Shown here in pieces: positions 52,208 through 60,589 of a stretch of DNA of 64,000 nucleotides. Position numbers and translations under genes: made by a program. Below the pieces are notes generated by a model. The model did not search any database. It was not told the DNA's origin and saw nothing but the letters and a program-made list of their open reading frames with translations. Position 1 is the first letter of the stretch; the number at the start of each line of letters is the position of its first letter. Origin of the DNA: Chelonobacter sp050613185 (lineage in GTDB: Bacteria; Pseudomonadota; Gammaproteobacteria; Enterobacterales; Pasteurellaceae); assembly GCF_050613185.1 (NCBI RefSeq), contig NZ_CP192511.1:868001-932000 (forward strand). Direction: 5' to 3'.

Positions 52208-54145
52208 CTAACCAAACCGGGCTAACCGCTCCTCCAGTTGTTGTTGCGCTTCCAACCAGTCAAATTCAATCTGTTCCAGCTGTTTTTTCAGTTTGACCTG
52301 ATCAGCCAGTAATGCGGTTAAGCGCACTTTGTTTTCTTCGGTATAGATCGCACCGTCTGCCAGTTGGTTTTCAATCTCACGCAATTGCGCCCCGCACTTA
52401 TCCAGCTGGCTTTCCAGTTGTTGGATTTTTTTGCGCAACGGTGCCGTTTGCTGGCGCAATTCGGCCTCCAAGCGTTTTTGTTCTTTACGGTTCAGCGGAC
52501 TTTCGCTTTTATCAACCGCACTTTCACCGGTTTTATCCGCTGTTTGACCACTGTCTTGATGGGTATTACTTTGATTCACATTGTCATTCAACCATTTTTG
52601 GTAATCGTCCAGATCGCCGTTGAAATCTTCCACCTTGTGATCGTGCACCAGATAGAAATCATTCACCGTATTGCGCAGCAAATGACGATCATGCGATACC
52701 ACCACCAATGAGCCTTGATAATCCACTAGCGCCTCGGTCAAAGCTTGGCGCATATCCAAATCCAAGTGGTTGGTCGGTTCGTCGAGCAACAATAAATTCG
52801 GGCGTTGCCACACGATTAACGCCAATACCAACCGTGCCTTTTCACCGCCGGAAAAACTGTCCACCGGCTGTTTGACTTTATCGCCGTGAAAGGCGAAACC
52901 ACCGAGATAATCGCGTAACTGCTGTTCGGTTTGCTGCGGTGCAAGCCGTGCCAAATGCCAAAGTGCGGTTTCGTCGGCGCGCAGGGTGTCCAGTTGGTGC
53001 TGCGCAAAATAACCGAGTTGCACGCCCTTTGCCAACTGCACTATGCCGTTCTGTGGCGCGAGTTCTCCTGCCAGCAATTTGATTAAGGTCGATTTGCCTG
53101 CGCCGTTGCGCCCCAATAAACCGATACGCGAGCCGGGCACGAGATTGAGTTTGACCGATTGCAGCACGGTATGATCGCCATAACCGGCACTCACTTTTTC
53201 CATCGTCAAAATTGGATTGGGCAAGGATACCGGCGGGCGGAACTCAAATTTAAACGGATTATCCACATACGCCGGCGCAATCAGTTCCATCCGTTCCAAG
53301 GCACGGATTCGGCTTTGTGCTTGTTTGGCTTTACTGGCTTTGGCACGGAAACGGTCGATATAGCTTTGCAGGTGTTCGACTTTTTGCTGCTGTTGGCGAT
53401 ACAAAGCATTTTGCTGTGCCAGTTTGGTGGCGCGCTGCACTTCAAATGAAGAGTAATCGCCGCTGTATTCGTTCAGTTGTTGTCGTTCGATATGCAGAAT
53501 TTTACTCACCACCGGATCGAGAAAATCACGGTCGTGCGAAATCAGGATCAAAGTGCCGGGATAACGGCTTAACCAACGTTCCAACCAAATTACCGCGTCG
53601 AGATCCAAGTGGTTGGTCGGTTCGTCCAACAGCAATAAATCGGAGCGGCAAATCAAGGCTTGCGCCAAGTTTAGCCGCATGCGCCAACCGCCGGAAAAAG
53701 ATTTGACCGCACTTTGCAGTTGTTCGTTTTCAAAGCCCAAGCCGTGCAGCAAGGTTGCCGCGCGCGCTTGAATCGTCCAAGCGTCAATCGTATCCAATTT
53801 GGCGTGCAACAGCGCGATTTGGTTGCCGTCATTATTCGCGTTCGCCTGCTCTAATTCATGGGTTAATTGAGTGTATTCGCGGTCGCCCCGAATCACATAA
53901 TCCAACGCGCTGATCGCCAGCGCCGGCGTTTCTTGATTGACCCATGCCAATGCCCAGTTGGCGGGAAATTTGATCTCGCCGCCTTCGCTTTGCATTTCGC
54001 CTTTCAACAATGCCAACAATGACGACTTGCCACAGCCGTTTTTGCCGACTAAGCCGACCTTCTGTCCGGGATTAATACTGGCGTTGGCGTGTTCCAATAA
54101 TGTCGTTACGCCGCGTTTTAAAGTCAGGTCACTAAAAAAGATCAT
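52208..54145 (-). CDS. yheS: ABC-F family ATPase, YheS type
   Basis: A 645-residue soluble protein with two ABC domains and no membrane part. Domain one: GKNGCGKSSLLALLKGEM near 35, SFSGGWRMRLNLAQAL, LLLDEPTNHLDLDAV. A charged linker follows (QQQQKVEHLQSYIDRFRAKA, about 240-285). Domain two: GRNGAGKSTLIKLLAGEL, SFSGGEKARLVLALIV, LLLDEPTNHLDL. The C-terminal 100 residues form a coiled coil (LRKKIQQLESQLDKCGAQLR). The opening MIFFSDLTLKRG and length match YheS rather than Uup or EttA. ABC-F proteins act on ribosomes; the exact role of YheS is still being defined. Confidence 0.9.
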   Translation of the reverse strand: MIFFSDLTLKRGVTTLLEHANASINPGQKVGLVGKNGCGKSSLLALLKGEMQSEGGEIKFPANWALAWVNQETPALAISALDYVIRGDREYTQLTHELEQANANNDGNQIALLHAKLDTIDAWTIQARAATLLHGLGFENEQLQSAVKSFSGGWRMRLNLAQALICRSDLLLLDEPTNHLDLDAVIWLERWLSRYPGTLILISHDRDFLDPVVSKILHIERQQLNEYSGDYSSFEVQRATKLAQQNALYRQQQQKVEHLQSYIDRFRAKASKAKQAQSRIRALERMELIAPAYVDNPFKFEFRPPVSLPNPILTMEKVSAGYGDHTVLQSVKLNLVPGSRIGLLGRNGAGKSTLIKLLAGELAPQNGIVQLAKGVQLGYFAQHQLDTLRADETALWHLARLAPQQTEQQLRDYLGGFAFHGDKVKQPVDSFSGGEKARLVLALIVWQRPNLLLLDEPTNHLDLDMRQALTEALVDYQGSLVVVSHDRHLLRNTVNDFYLVHDHKVEDFNGDLDDYQKWLNDNVNQSNTHQDSGQTADKTGESAVDKSESPLNRKEQKRLEAELRQQTAPLRKKIQQLESQLDKCGAQLREIENQLADGAIYTEENKVRLTALLADQVKLKKQLEQIEFDWLEAQQQLEERLARFG

Positions 54146-54225
54146 TTTTTATTTTATTTTGTTAATAGATTATTGCACAATGATAACATAACTCTCCATC
54201 ATTCAAGACAAATTCAGGATGAATA

Positions 54226-54843
54226 ATGTTTGATTCTCTTATTGTACAGTTTGTGGTGCTGTGGGCGGTGATCGACCCGATCGGTTCGGTGCCGGTTTAC
54301 CTTGCCAAAACGATTGGACTGCCGTTGGAAGCCCGCCACCGCATTGCGCGTAATGCCACCCTGATTTCCGCCGGGATTTTGGTCTTTTTCTTAGCCGTCG
54401 GGCAGTTGTTATTAGAAGCCATGCAAATCCCGCTTACCGCCTTCCAAACCGCCGGCGGCTTGGTGTTATTGCTGTTCGCCTTAACCATGATTTTCGGTGA
54501 AGGCAAACCGAGCGAAGAAATGCGCCTACCGTCCAATCTGAACGAAATTGCGGTATATCCGCTCGCCGTGCCGTCCATTGCTTCACCCGGCGCGATGATG
54601 GCGATTGTGTTGTTGACCGATAATCACCGCTTTAACTTTGGCGAACAAATGTTGACCACCCTGATCATGCTGTTGATTTTGCTGATCACCTATCTGTTGT
54701 TTATTGCCGCCAACCGTATCCAGCGGATTATCGGCACCACCGGCGCAGCGATTATCAGCCGGGTAATGGGCTTAATTCTAGCCGCCGTCGCTATCAATAA
54801 TATTTTGGTCGGGGTGCGCGATTTCTTTATGTACGTCAAATAA
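54226..54843 (+). CDS. MarC-family inner membrane protein
   Basis: A 205-residue MarC/YchE family protein with about six membrane helices. The start FVVLWAVIDPIGSVPVYLAKT, then LTAFQTAGGLVLLLFALTMIFG, VYPLAVPSIASPGAMMAIVLLTD and IISRVMGLILAAVAINNILVGVRDFF are family hallmarks. The true function is unknown; older links to multidrug resistance for MarC itself were not upheld. It is divergent from yheS, separated by 80 bases. Confidence 0.9.
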   Translation: MFDSLIVQFVVLWAVIDPIGSVPVYLAKTIGLPLEARHRIARNATLISAGILVFFLAVGQLLLEAMQIPLTAFQTAGGLVLLLFALTMIFGEGKPSEEMRLPSNLNEIAVYPLAVPSIASPGAMMAIVLLTDNHRFNFGEQMLTTLIMLLILLITYLLFIAANRIQRIIGTTGAAIISRVMGLILAAVAINNILVGVRDFFMYVK

Positions 54844-55186
54844 GGAACCGTACGTAGATCCGCGAAATGACACGCAACAACTTCGAGCAATGTTGGGATC
54901 GTTTTAAAACCGTAATCACAACGCAAGAAGCGGGGGGAGATGTTTGCAATTGCAGTTAATGGAGCCGCGCGCGGCAAGGGCGTGGCAACCGCACTTTGGG
55001 TTACGTCGATACTTATTTGATAGATAAAAACTTGACGGTTAGCCGCCCAAATCTAAATCGTTAAAACTTCATTTGACCTTGTCCCGCTCTTTCGGTAATC
55101 TCGAATCCGACACTTTAATTTTTGTATAAAAATAATTACACAATTAAAGTTTGCTTGTTTATACTCCGCTTTAATCGAGGTTTTCC
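54844..55186. other. 343-base intergenic region, possible decayed sequence
   Basis: No clear gene. A 30-codon frame starts at ATG 54867 (MTRNNFEQCWDRFKTVITTQ...) and ends at 54959 without a ribosome site. A downstream in-frame stretch reads GAARGKGVATALWVTS. Together they might be scraps of a dead gene. One uptake core lies near 54980, and the last 80 bases are AT-rich, as expected for the promoter of the transporter gene at 55187. Confidence 0.35.
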
Positions 55187-56533
55187 GTGTCTCAACTAAT
55201 AAAAGAAGCTGGCGCAAAAGCCAATCAAAGTGCGGTCATCAACCCGCCACTGTACAGCCACAAACGCGCCCATCGCGCCGCCCTCAGTAGTTTTATGGGC
55301 GCGGTGGTCGATTGGTATGATTTCCTGTTGTACGGCATTGTTGCCGCCTTGGTGTTCAATCACCAATTTTTCCCGAATATCAGCCCGAGTATGGGCACTT
55401 TGGCGGCATTCGCCACCTTCGGCATAGGCTTTCTGTTCCGTCCGCTCGGCGGTATTGTGTTCGGGCATTTCGGTGATCGGATCGGGCGTAAAAAAATGTT
55501 GGTGTTGACCGTAGTGTTAATGGGCGGTTCGACGGTGTTAATCGGCTTGCTGCCGAACTTCGCCAGTATCGGTTGGGCGGCGCCGGTGCTGTTGGTCGTC
55601 TTGCGTGCGATTCAAGGTTTTGCCGTCGGCGGCGAATGGGGCGGCGCGGCATTAATGGCGGTGGAAAGTGCGCCGCCGGGCAAAAAAGCGTTTTACAGTA
55701 GCGGCGTGCAAATCGGTTACGGCGTCGGCTTAATGTTGGCAACCGGCAGCGTGTCACTGATTATCTATTTCTTCGGCAACGAGGCGTTTCATGACTGGGC
55801 GTGGCGGATTCCGTTTATCGCCAGTGTGGCGCTGCTGTTGGTCGCACTGTGGATTCGCCGCCATCAGGAAGAATCGACCGAATTTGAGCAAACCGTGATC
55901 AACGCCAAACAACAGGCGCAACGAATGCCGATTATCGAGGCGATCTCGCGCCACCCGAAAGCGTTTTTATACATTATCGCCCTGCGTTTCGCCGAGCTGC
56001 TGACCATGTATCTGGTGACCAATTTCGCGCTCAATTATTCAACCCAGCATTTGGGCATGTCGAGCAGCGTGTTCTTGAATATCGGTTTGATGGTCGGCGC
56101 CATCAGCTGTTTCACCATTCCGCTGTTTGCGCGCATTGCCGACCGCTATGCGCGCAATAAAATGGGTTATCGTATGATGTGCGTCGGCGGCGGTATTATC
56201 GGTGCGCTCAGCGCCGTACCGTTCTTTTTCGCAATGGAGCAGGGCAATGTGTTCTGGATTTATCTGTGTGCGATTCTGTTGGCAAACATTGCGCATGATA
56301 TGGTGGTGAGCGTGCACCAACCGCTGTTCACCGAATTTTTCGGCACTGCCTATCGCTACAGCGGCGCCGGCGTCGGCTATCAGGTTGCCAGCATCGTCGG
56401 CGGCGGTTTCACCCCGTTTATCGCCGCGGCGTTAGTCACCTGGTACGACGGCTCTTGGTATCCGGTGGCGATCTATCTGATGGTCGGCTGCCTGTTGACC
56501 GCACTGGTGGCGGCAAGAATGCAGCGCAGTTAA
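55187..56533 (+). CDS. MFS transporter, metabolite:H+ symporter (MHS) family
   Basis: A 448-residue protein starting with GTG, seven bases behind GAGG. It has twelve predicted membrane segments. The MHS pattern is clear: MGAVVDWYDFLLYGIVAALVF, RPLGGIVFGHFGDRIGRKK, GFAVGGEWGGAALMAVE and YSGAGVGYQVASIVGGGFTPFIA. Relatives include ShiA, YhjE and ProP, which carry shikimate, dicarboxylates or betaine; the substrate here is unknown. It is followed by a terminator shared with the convergent autotransporter gene. Confidence 0.9.
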   Translation: MSQLIKEAGAKANQSAVINPPLYSHKRAHRAALSSFMGAVVDWYDFLLYGIVAALVFNHQFFPNISPSMGTLAAFATFGIGFLFRPLGGIVFGHFGDRIGRKKMLVLTVVLMGGSTVLIGLLPNFASIGWAAPVLLVVLRAIQGFAVGGEWGGAALMAVESAPPGKKAFYSSGVQIGYGVGLMLATGSVSLIIYFFGNEAFHDWAWRIPFIASVALLLVALWIRRHQEESTEFEQTVINAKQQAQRMPIIEAISRHPKAFLYIIALRFAELLTMYLVTNFALNYSTQHLGMSSSVFLNIGLMVGAISCFTIPLFARIADRYARNKMGYRMMCVGGGIIGALSAVPFFFAMEQGNVFWIYLCAILLANIAHDMVVSVHQPLFTEFFGTAYRYSGAGVGYQVASIVGGGFTPFIAAALVTWYDGSWYPVAIYLMVGCLLTALVAARMQRS

Positions 56534-56550
56534 CCGCACTTTAGCTAAAT

Positions 56551-56576
56551 AAAAAAGCCGCCTCCAATGGGGCGGC
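56551..56576 (-). terminator. terminator of the autotransporter gene
   Basis: An 8-bp stem (GCCGCCTC pairing with GGGGCGGC, 56557-56576) with a CAAT loop is followed, on the minus strand, by six T's. It stands between two converging genes. Confidence 0.88.
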
Positions 56577-56586
56577 ATAAGTTTGA

Positions 56587-59517
56587 TTAAAAGCGATAGC
56601 CGATATTCAGATAGGCTTTGCTACCACGTTCCTGCTGATAACCGTTATACTGCCAACCCAATCCGGCTTGCCAAGCATGGTAATTGACGGCAAACGCGAA
56701 TTGTGTGCGTAAATGACCCCGTTGTTGTGCCGTTGCTGTCTGCGTGATCGCGACGCGATCTAAATGGCTGGTTACGCTGAACGGGCGCGAAGCAAGATGT
56801 TGGCTATATGCCAATGAAATGCTTGGAATCAATTGCCAATCACCATATTGGAAAGTGCGGTTTAACTGCAGATCCAGTAACAGATTCGTTTCGGTTTGGC
56901 GAATTCTGCCGGTATTCAGCGCCAACTCACTGCCTTGCTCGCTAAATTCTTTCAACTGCAAGTGATTCACTTGCAGCCCGAACGACGGCTGTAACGTCCA
57001 CGCCTGCCGTTGCCACAAATAACCGGCACTGAAGCCGACACTACCGTTCCAACCCCGGGTTTTGCCATGGCTGCCGTCCGCCACGCCGTTAAACTGACGT
57101 TGCTGTTTATAGTTGATGTTGGCGAATGCCAGATCCCCTTCGACAAACCAGCCTTGCCGTTCCGACAGCAAAAAGTGACGCGCGGCGGTCGATAAGCGGG
57201 CTTCGCGGATATTTGCGCTTGCGTACGCTTGGCTCGCCGTAAAACGGTTGTTCGATACGCTGGCAAGCCACAACGTTTGCGGCGAGAGCCGTTTACTCAC
57301 GCCCACTGTCTGTTGTGTCGCACGATAATCGACCCGTGCGCCCCGTGCATTTGCGCGGTAATGGCTATTATCCCGTCCCAACTCGCTCCACACCTGTAAC
57401 CCGTCGCCATGCAACATCTGATGGTCGTTCAAGCGGCGCTGGAGCAAAGTGCGGTTTAACGCCGCTTGATCCAACAAATAGCTGACGCTGTTAGCATAAA
57501 TACCGTTGCCCAAGGTTTGCGGCAATCGCTGCCAATCGCCGCTTTGCAACACCCTGGTCAGCCAGCGGTTATAGTGGCTGCGGCTGAAAGCCAAGCGACT
57601 GTCGCGCAATTGATTTAAGGCGTCAATCGCGTTGGCTTCATTACGGTTGGCACTTTGCGCGGATAAACGGCTTGGATTGACATTCAACAGCACGGAGTCC
57701 GAATTAAATTGCAAATCATAACGCAAACCTTGGCTTAACAGCGCCTGCGGTTGCTGCAATGCGGCAAAGCCGCCGCTATAAGCGGCACCGTTTTGCAATT
57801 GCAACAGCGTTGCCCGCGTCTGTCCGGCTTTGGCTTGGCGCAGATCCAATCCGTCTGCCGTCAACCGCCCTGCCAACCGCACTTGCGCCGCCTGTCCGTC
57901 GGCGCTAATGCCTTGTGCGGTCAGTAAATTAAACTGTGCCGAATCTTGCAAACTCAGACGATTGACAAAACGCATTCCTTCGGCAAATAAGGTACCGCTA
58001 ATCTCACTGGCGGCGGCAATGACGCCGCTCCCGCCCAAGCTGCCTTGTGGATTGACCTGAAGCGATGGGCTTTGTAAGCGCTGATTCACTTGTAGGCGAC
58101 CTTGCTCCACCACCGCACTTTGCTGTAACCGAGTGTCGCCTTGCAATACCAAAGCGCCGCCGGCGACGGTCAAACCTTGCAAACGGTTGCCGTCACCCGC
58201 CAAAGTCAAACTGCCTGTGCCGCGTTTGCGCAAGCGCCCGCCGCCACTCAAGCTGTTCGACCAACGATCGTCACGGTTTAAGGTGTAAGTTTCATCGCCC
58301 AATAGCTGTGCCGGGCCTTGCAACGCTTTGCCGACATTGACCATGCCCCAACCGAACGTGTCATCAACCCCTTTGCTGCCCAAATCGGTGGCGGTGGTCA
58401 ACATCACATCGCGCACCTGCGTCATGTCCATATACTCAAAGCGCTGTTTCAGCAAGGCGGCCACCGCACTGATGGTCGGCGCGGCATAGGAGGTGCCCTG
58501 TTCGGCTGTGAACGAATAATCCACTGTGCCGGCGGTAGGATCACCGGCAATCGACAGCAGCGCCATCGTACCCGGCGCGGCGATACACCAGTTTTTACTC
58601 ACGCCGCAATGGTTGGAGTAGCTTTCCAGTTTGTGATCCGCCCCGACCGCAATCACCGACAGATAATGTTTTTCCATTTCGGGGAAATAACGCGGCAGTG
58701 CCGCCAAAATACCCGGCTGGCGTTTCGACTCGTTACCGGCGGCAAACACCTGCAATACGCCTTTCTCCGTTGCCTGATGTAAACTGCTTATCAATACATT
58801 GGATAAATTTAGTTTGCCGCGATATTCCTTATCCATTGCCGCCGCCTGCTCGGCAACCGGATCTTCGTTCCAGCTGTGATTCATAATATGTAGCCCGGGC
58901 GCCTTAGCCGACATCTGTTCAATCGCAACGGCAAACATCGTGCGCGGCAGCGGATCTTTACCAAGTAGCAGCTTTTTATCTTCGGCTTCATTGCCGCTGC
59001 CCGCCGGAGAACCGCTGGTCGGTTCATATGAAGCTTGATACAGCGTCACCCCTTTGGCAATTCCGCCAAAATAGCTCAAGCGCGGATCCTGTGTTGATTG
59101 CAGCCCATTCGCCGCAATAATGCCGCTGACCTGTCCGCCGTGGCTGCTGTAAATCGGTTTGCCGCTCTCTTGATCGGTTTCCTGTACCAGTTTAGTCGGG
59201 TCAAACCTATAGGATTTGCCGTTTAAGGTCTGGCTGAATACTAACGGAATCAGATTGCGCTTGTCTTTTAACAACGGGTGTCCGTTAAAAAAGCCCGAAT
59301 CGACCACGCCGACCACTACGCCGCTGCCGTTATATTGCGCCGCGATCTGATCGGTTAATCCAATTCCTTCTTTCGGTTGTTGCAAATATTGCGCCAGTTT
59401 TTGCTGCTCAGCGCTCAGTTCCGCCGCTTGTAGCAAGTTGGCGAGCATGATACCGCTTACTATCAGGCTGAGCGATGATTTTTTAAATGGAAATCCAACT
59501 ACAGGAAATTTCAACAT
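56587..59517 (-). CDS. autotransporter subtilisin-like serine protease
   Basis: About 976 residues from the ATG at 59517, behind AAGGAT; the frame opens 8 codons earlier. A signal peptide (MLKFPVVGFPFKKSSLSLIV, ending QAA) leads to a subtilase S8 domain with the triad Asp in GVVVGVVDSGFFNGHP, His in SSHGGQVSGIIAANG and Ser in GTSYAAPTISAVAALL. A beta-helix-like linker (GSLTLAGDGNRLQGLTVAGG) follows, then a C-terminal autotransporter barrel of about 280 residues ending AYLNIGYRF with terminal Phe. It is a type Va secreted protease like AasP, NalP or SphB1, which mature other surface proteins; target unknown. Confidence 0.92.
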   Translation of the reverse strand: MLKFPVVGFPFKKSSLSLIVSGIMLANLLQAAELSAEQQKLAQYLQQPKEGIGLTDQIAAQYNGSGVVVGVVDSGFFNGHPLLKDKRNLIPLVFSQTLNGKSYRFDPTKLVQETDQESGKPIYSSHGGQVSGIIAANGLQSTQDPRLSYFGGIAKGVTLYQASYEPTSGSPAGSGNEAEDKKLLLGKDPLPRTMFAVAIEQMSAKAPGLHIMNHSWNEDPVAEQAAAMDKEYRGKLNLSNVLISSLHQATEKGVLQVFAAGNESKRQPGILAALPRYFPEMEKHYLSVIAVGADHKLESYSNHCGVSKNWCIAAPGTMALLSIAGDPTAGTVDYSFTAEQGTSYAAPTISAVAALLKQRFEYMDMTQVRDVMLTTATDLGSKGVDDTFGWGMVNVGKALQGPAQLLGDETYTLNRDDRWSNSLSGGGRLRKRGTGSLTLAGDGNRLQGLTVAGGALVLQGDTRLQQSAVVEQGRLQVNQRLQSPSLQVNPQGSLGGSGVIAAASEISGTLFAEGMRFVNRLSLQDSAQFNLLTAQGISADGQAAQVRLAGRLTADGLDLRQAKAGQTRATLLQLQNGAAYSGGFAALQQPQALLSQGLRYDLQFNSDSVLLNVNPSRLSAQSANRNEANAIDALNQLRDSRLAFSRSHYNRWLTRVLQSGDWQRLPQTLGNGIYANSVSYLLDQAALNRTLLQRRLNDHQMLHGDGLQVWSELGRDNSHYRANARGARVDYRATQQTVGVSKRLSPQTLWLASVSNNRFTASQAYASANIREARLSTAARHFLLSERQGWFVEGDLAFANINYKQQRQFNGVADGSHGKTRGWNGSVGFSAGYLWQRQAWTLQPSFGLQVNHLQLKEFSEQGSELALNTGRIRQTETNLLLDLQLNRTFQYGDWQLIPSISLAYSQHLASRPFSVTSHLDRVAITQTATAQQRGHLRTQFAFAVNYHAWQAGLGWQYNGYQQERGSKAYLNIGYRF

Positions 59518-59787
59518 AACAATCCTTATTTTTATTATCAATGTGACTGAATTGGTTATTTTTGACTATTTGAAAACGATATAATAACCATTCCCAACTT
59601 CAAAATGGGCGCCACTTTATGTAATAAAAAAAGTAACGACAAGGTAGTACCTGCCGTTGCGCGCTATCATCGCAATGATTTACCCTAACTCAAATAACCG
59701 CTTGTTTTTTAATGCGATACGTATGGTTTTATCGACTATTTTTGTTAAAGGTAAGTTTGTGGCGGGGATTTTTATCTTTATCACAGA

Positions 59788-59814
59788 TAAAAAACAGCCT
59801 GCATATGCAGGCTG
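59788..59814 (-). terminator. terminator of rraB
   Basis: CAGCCTGCATATGCAGGCTG (59795-59814) is a perfect 20-bp palindrome; on the minus strand TTTTTTATC follows. The rest of 59518-59787 is AT-rich and should hold the autotransporter promoter; I see no gene in it. Confidence 0.9.
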
Positions 59815-59856
59815 CTTAGAAAGGATAGGTGATTCGTTTGCGGAGATAAAGTGCGG

Positions 59857-60291
59857 TTAGTGGCGCGTATCTTCCTCATCATCGAAGTCTTCGTCATCAT
59901 CAAAAAATTCACCGTCGTCGCCGTATTCGTCCTCATCGGCGTTCGGGTCTTCAAAATAAGTGCCCCAACCGTCATAGGCGCCGCCGTGTTTTTCAACTAA
60001 CGGAATCAGTTCATTTTGCTGCGCGTCGATGAGTTCGGCTTTCAGTTCGATTTCGCTGATAATATCGCAGCAGAACAGCTCATTGCCGCTTTCGTCTTCC
60101 AGCTCTTCCGCTTCCGATACTTCATAACCGGCTTTAAACGCATCAACGGCAATTTTTTCCAACTTATCAAAATCACGGTGGGAAATGTGGTGTTCAATGA
60201 TGTATAACGCCTCAGGATCGCTGCCGTCGTTGAATAAATCCTCGATAATCTCGCGGGTTTCCCGTTGCAACTGCTCACGCTTCGTTTTCAT
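59857..60291 (-). CDS. rraB: regulator of RNase E activity B
   Basis: A 144-residue acidic protein. EQLQRETREIIEDLFNDGSD, PEALYIIEHHISHRDFDKLEK, CDIISEIELKAELIDAQ and YDGWGTYFEDPNADEDE match E. coli RraB (138 residues), including the Asp/Glu-rich tail. It binds RNase E and reshapes degradosome action on mRNA. A GGAGAAAG site lies before the ATG. Divergent from adhE with a 298-base gap. Confidence 0.94.
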   Translation of the reverse strand: MKTKREQLQRETREIIEDLFNDGSDPEALYIIEHHISHRDFDKLEKIAVDAFKAGYEVSEAEELEDESGNELFCCDIISEIELKAELIDAQQNELIPLVEKHGGAYDGWGTYFEDPNADEDEYGDDGEFFDDDEDFDDEEDTRH

Positions 60292-60479
60292 ACTTTCTCC
60301 TTAATTGAAATAAGCGGATTCTATTTCCCGCACATTGTAAGACCGGTGCCAAAATTAAACAATCCTTATCTTTTTCCCTGTGATTTCCAACCGATAAACC
60401 ACAGGATCATGTTAAACAAAAGATGATTTGTAACAAGCTGTTAGCCGCTTGTTAAGATTTAATCCGAGTTTGATAAAAA

Positions 60480-60495
60480 CGTGATCCAGATCACT
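60480..60495 (+). promoter_or_regulatory. candidate CRP site upstream of adhE
   Basis: CGTGA-TCCAGA-TCACT lies 95 bases upstream of adhE and keeps eight of ten core bases of the CRP consensus. The gap 60292-60589 is otherwise AT-rich and unresolved; an FNR or Rex-type site was looked for but none was convincing. Confidence 0.5.
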
Positions 60496-60589
60496 CTTTA
60501 GAGGTAAATAACACTTAAATATTCGCTTCAAGCGCCTATAATTTTTCTCAGAAAATTTTTAATTTAGATAAACTTTAGGAGAAATCATT

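Noticed and set aside
59657..59860. A 67-codon plus-strand frame between the autotransporter gene and rraB
   Set aside because: It runs through the rraB terminator palindrome and an uptake core and has no ribosome site; the hydrophobic look of its middle is not enough.
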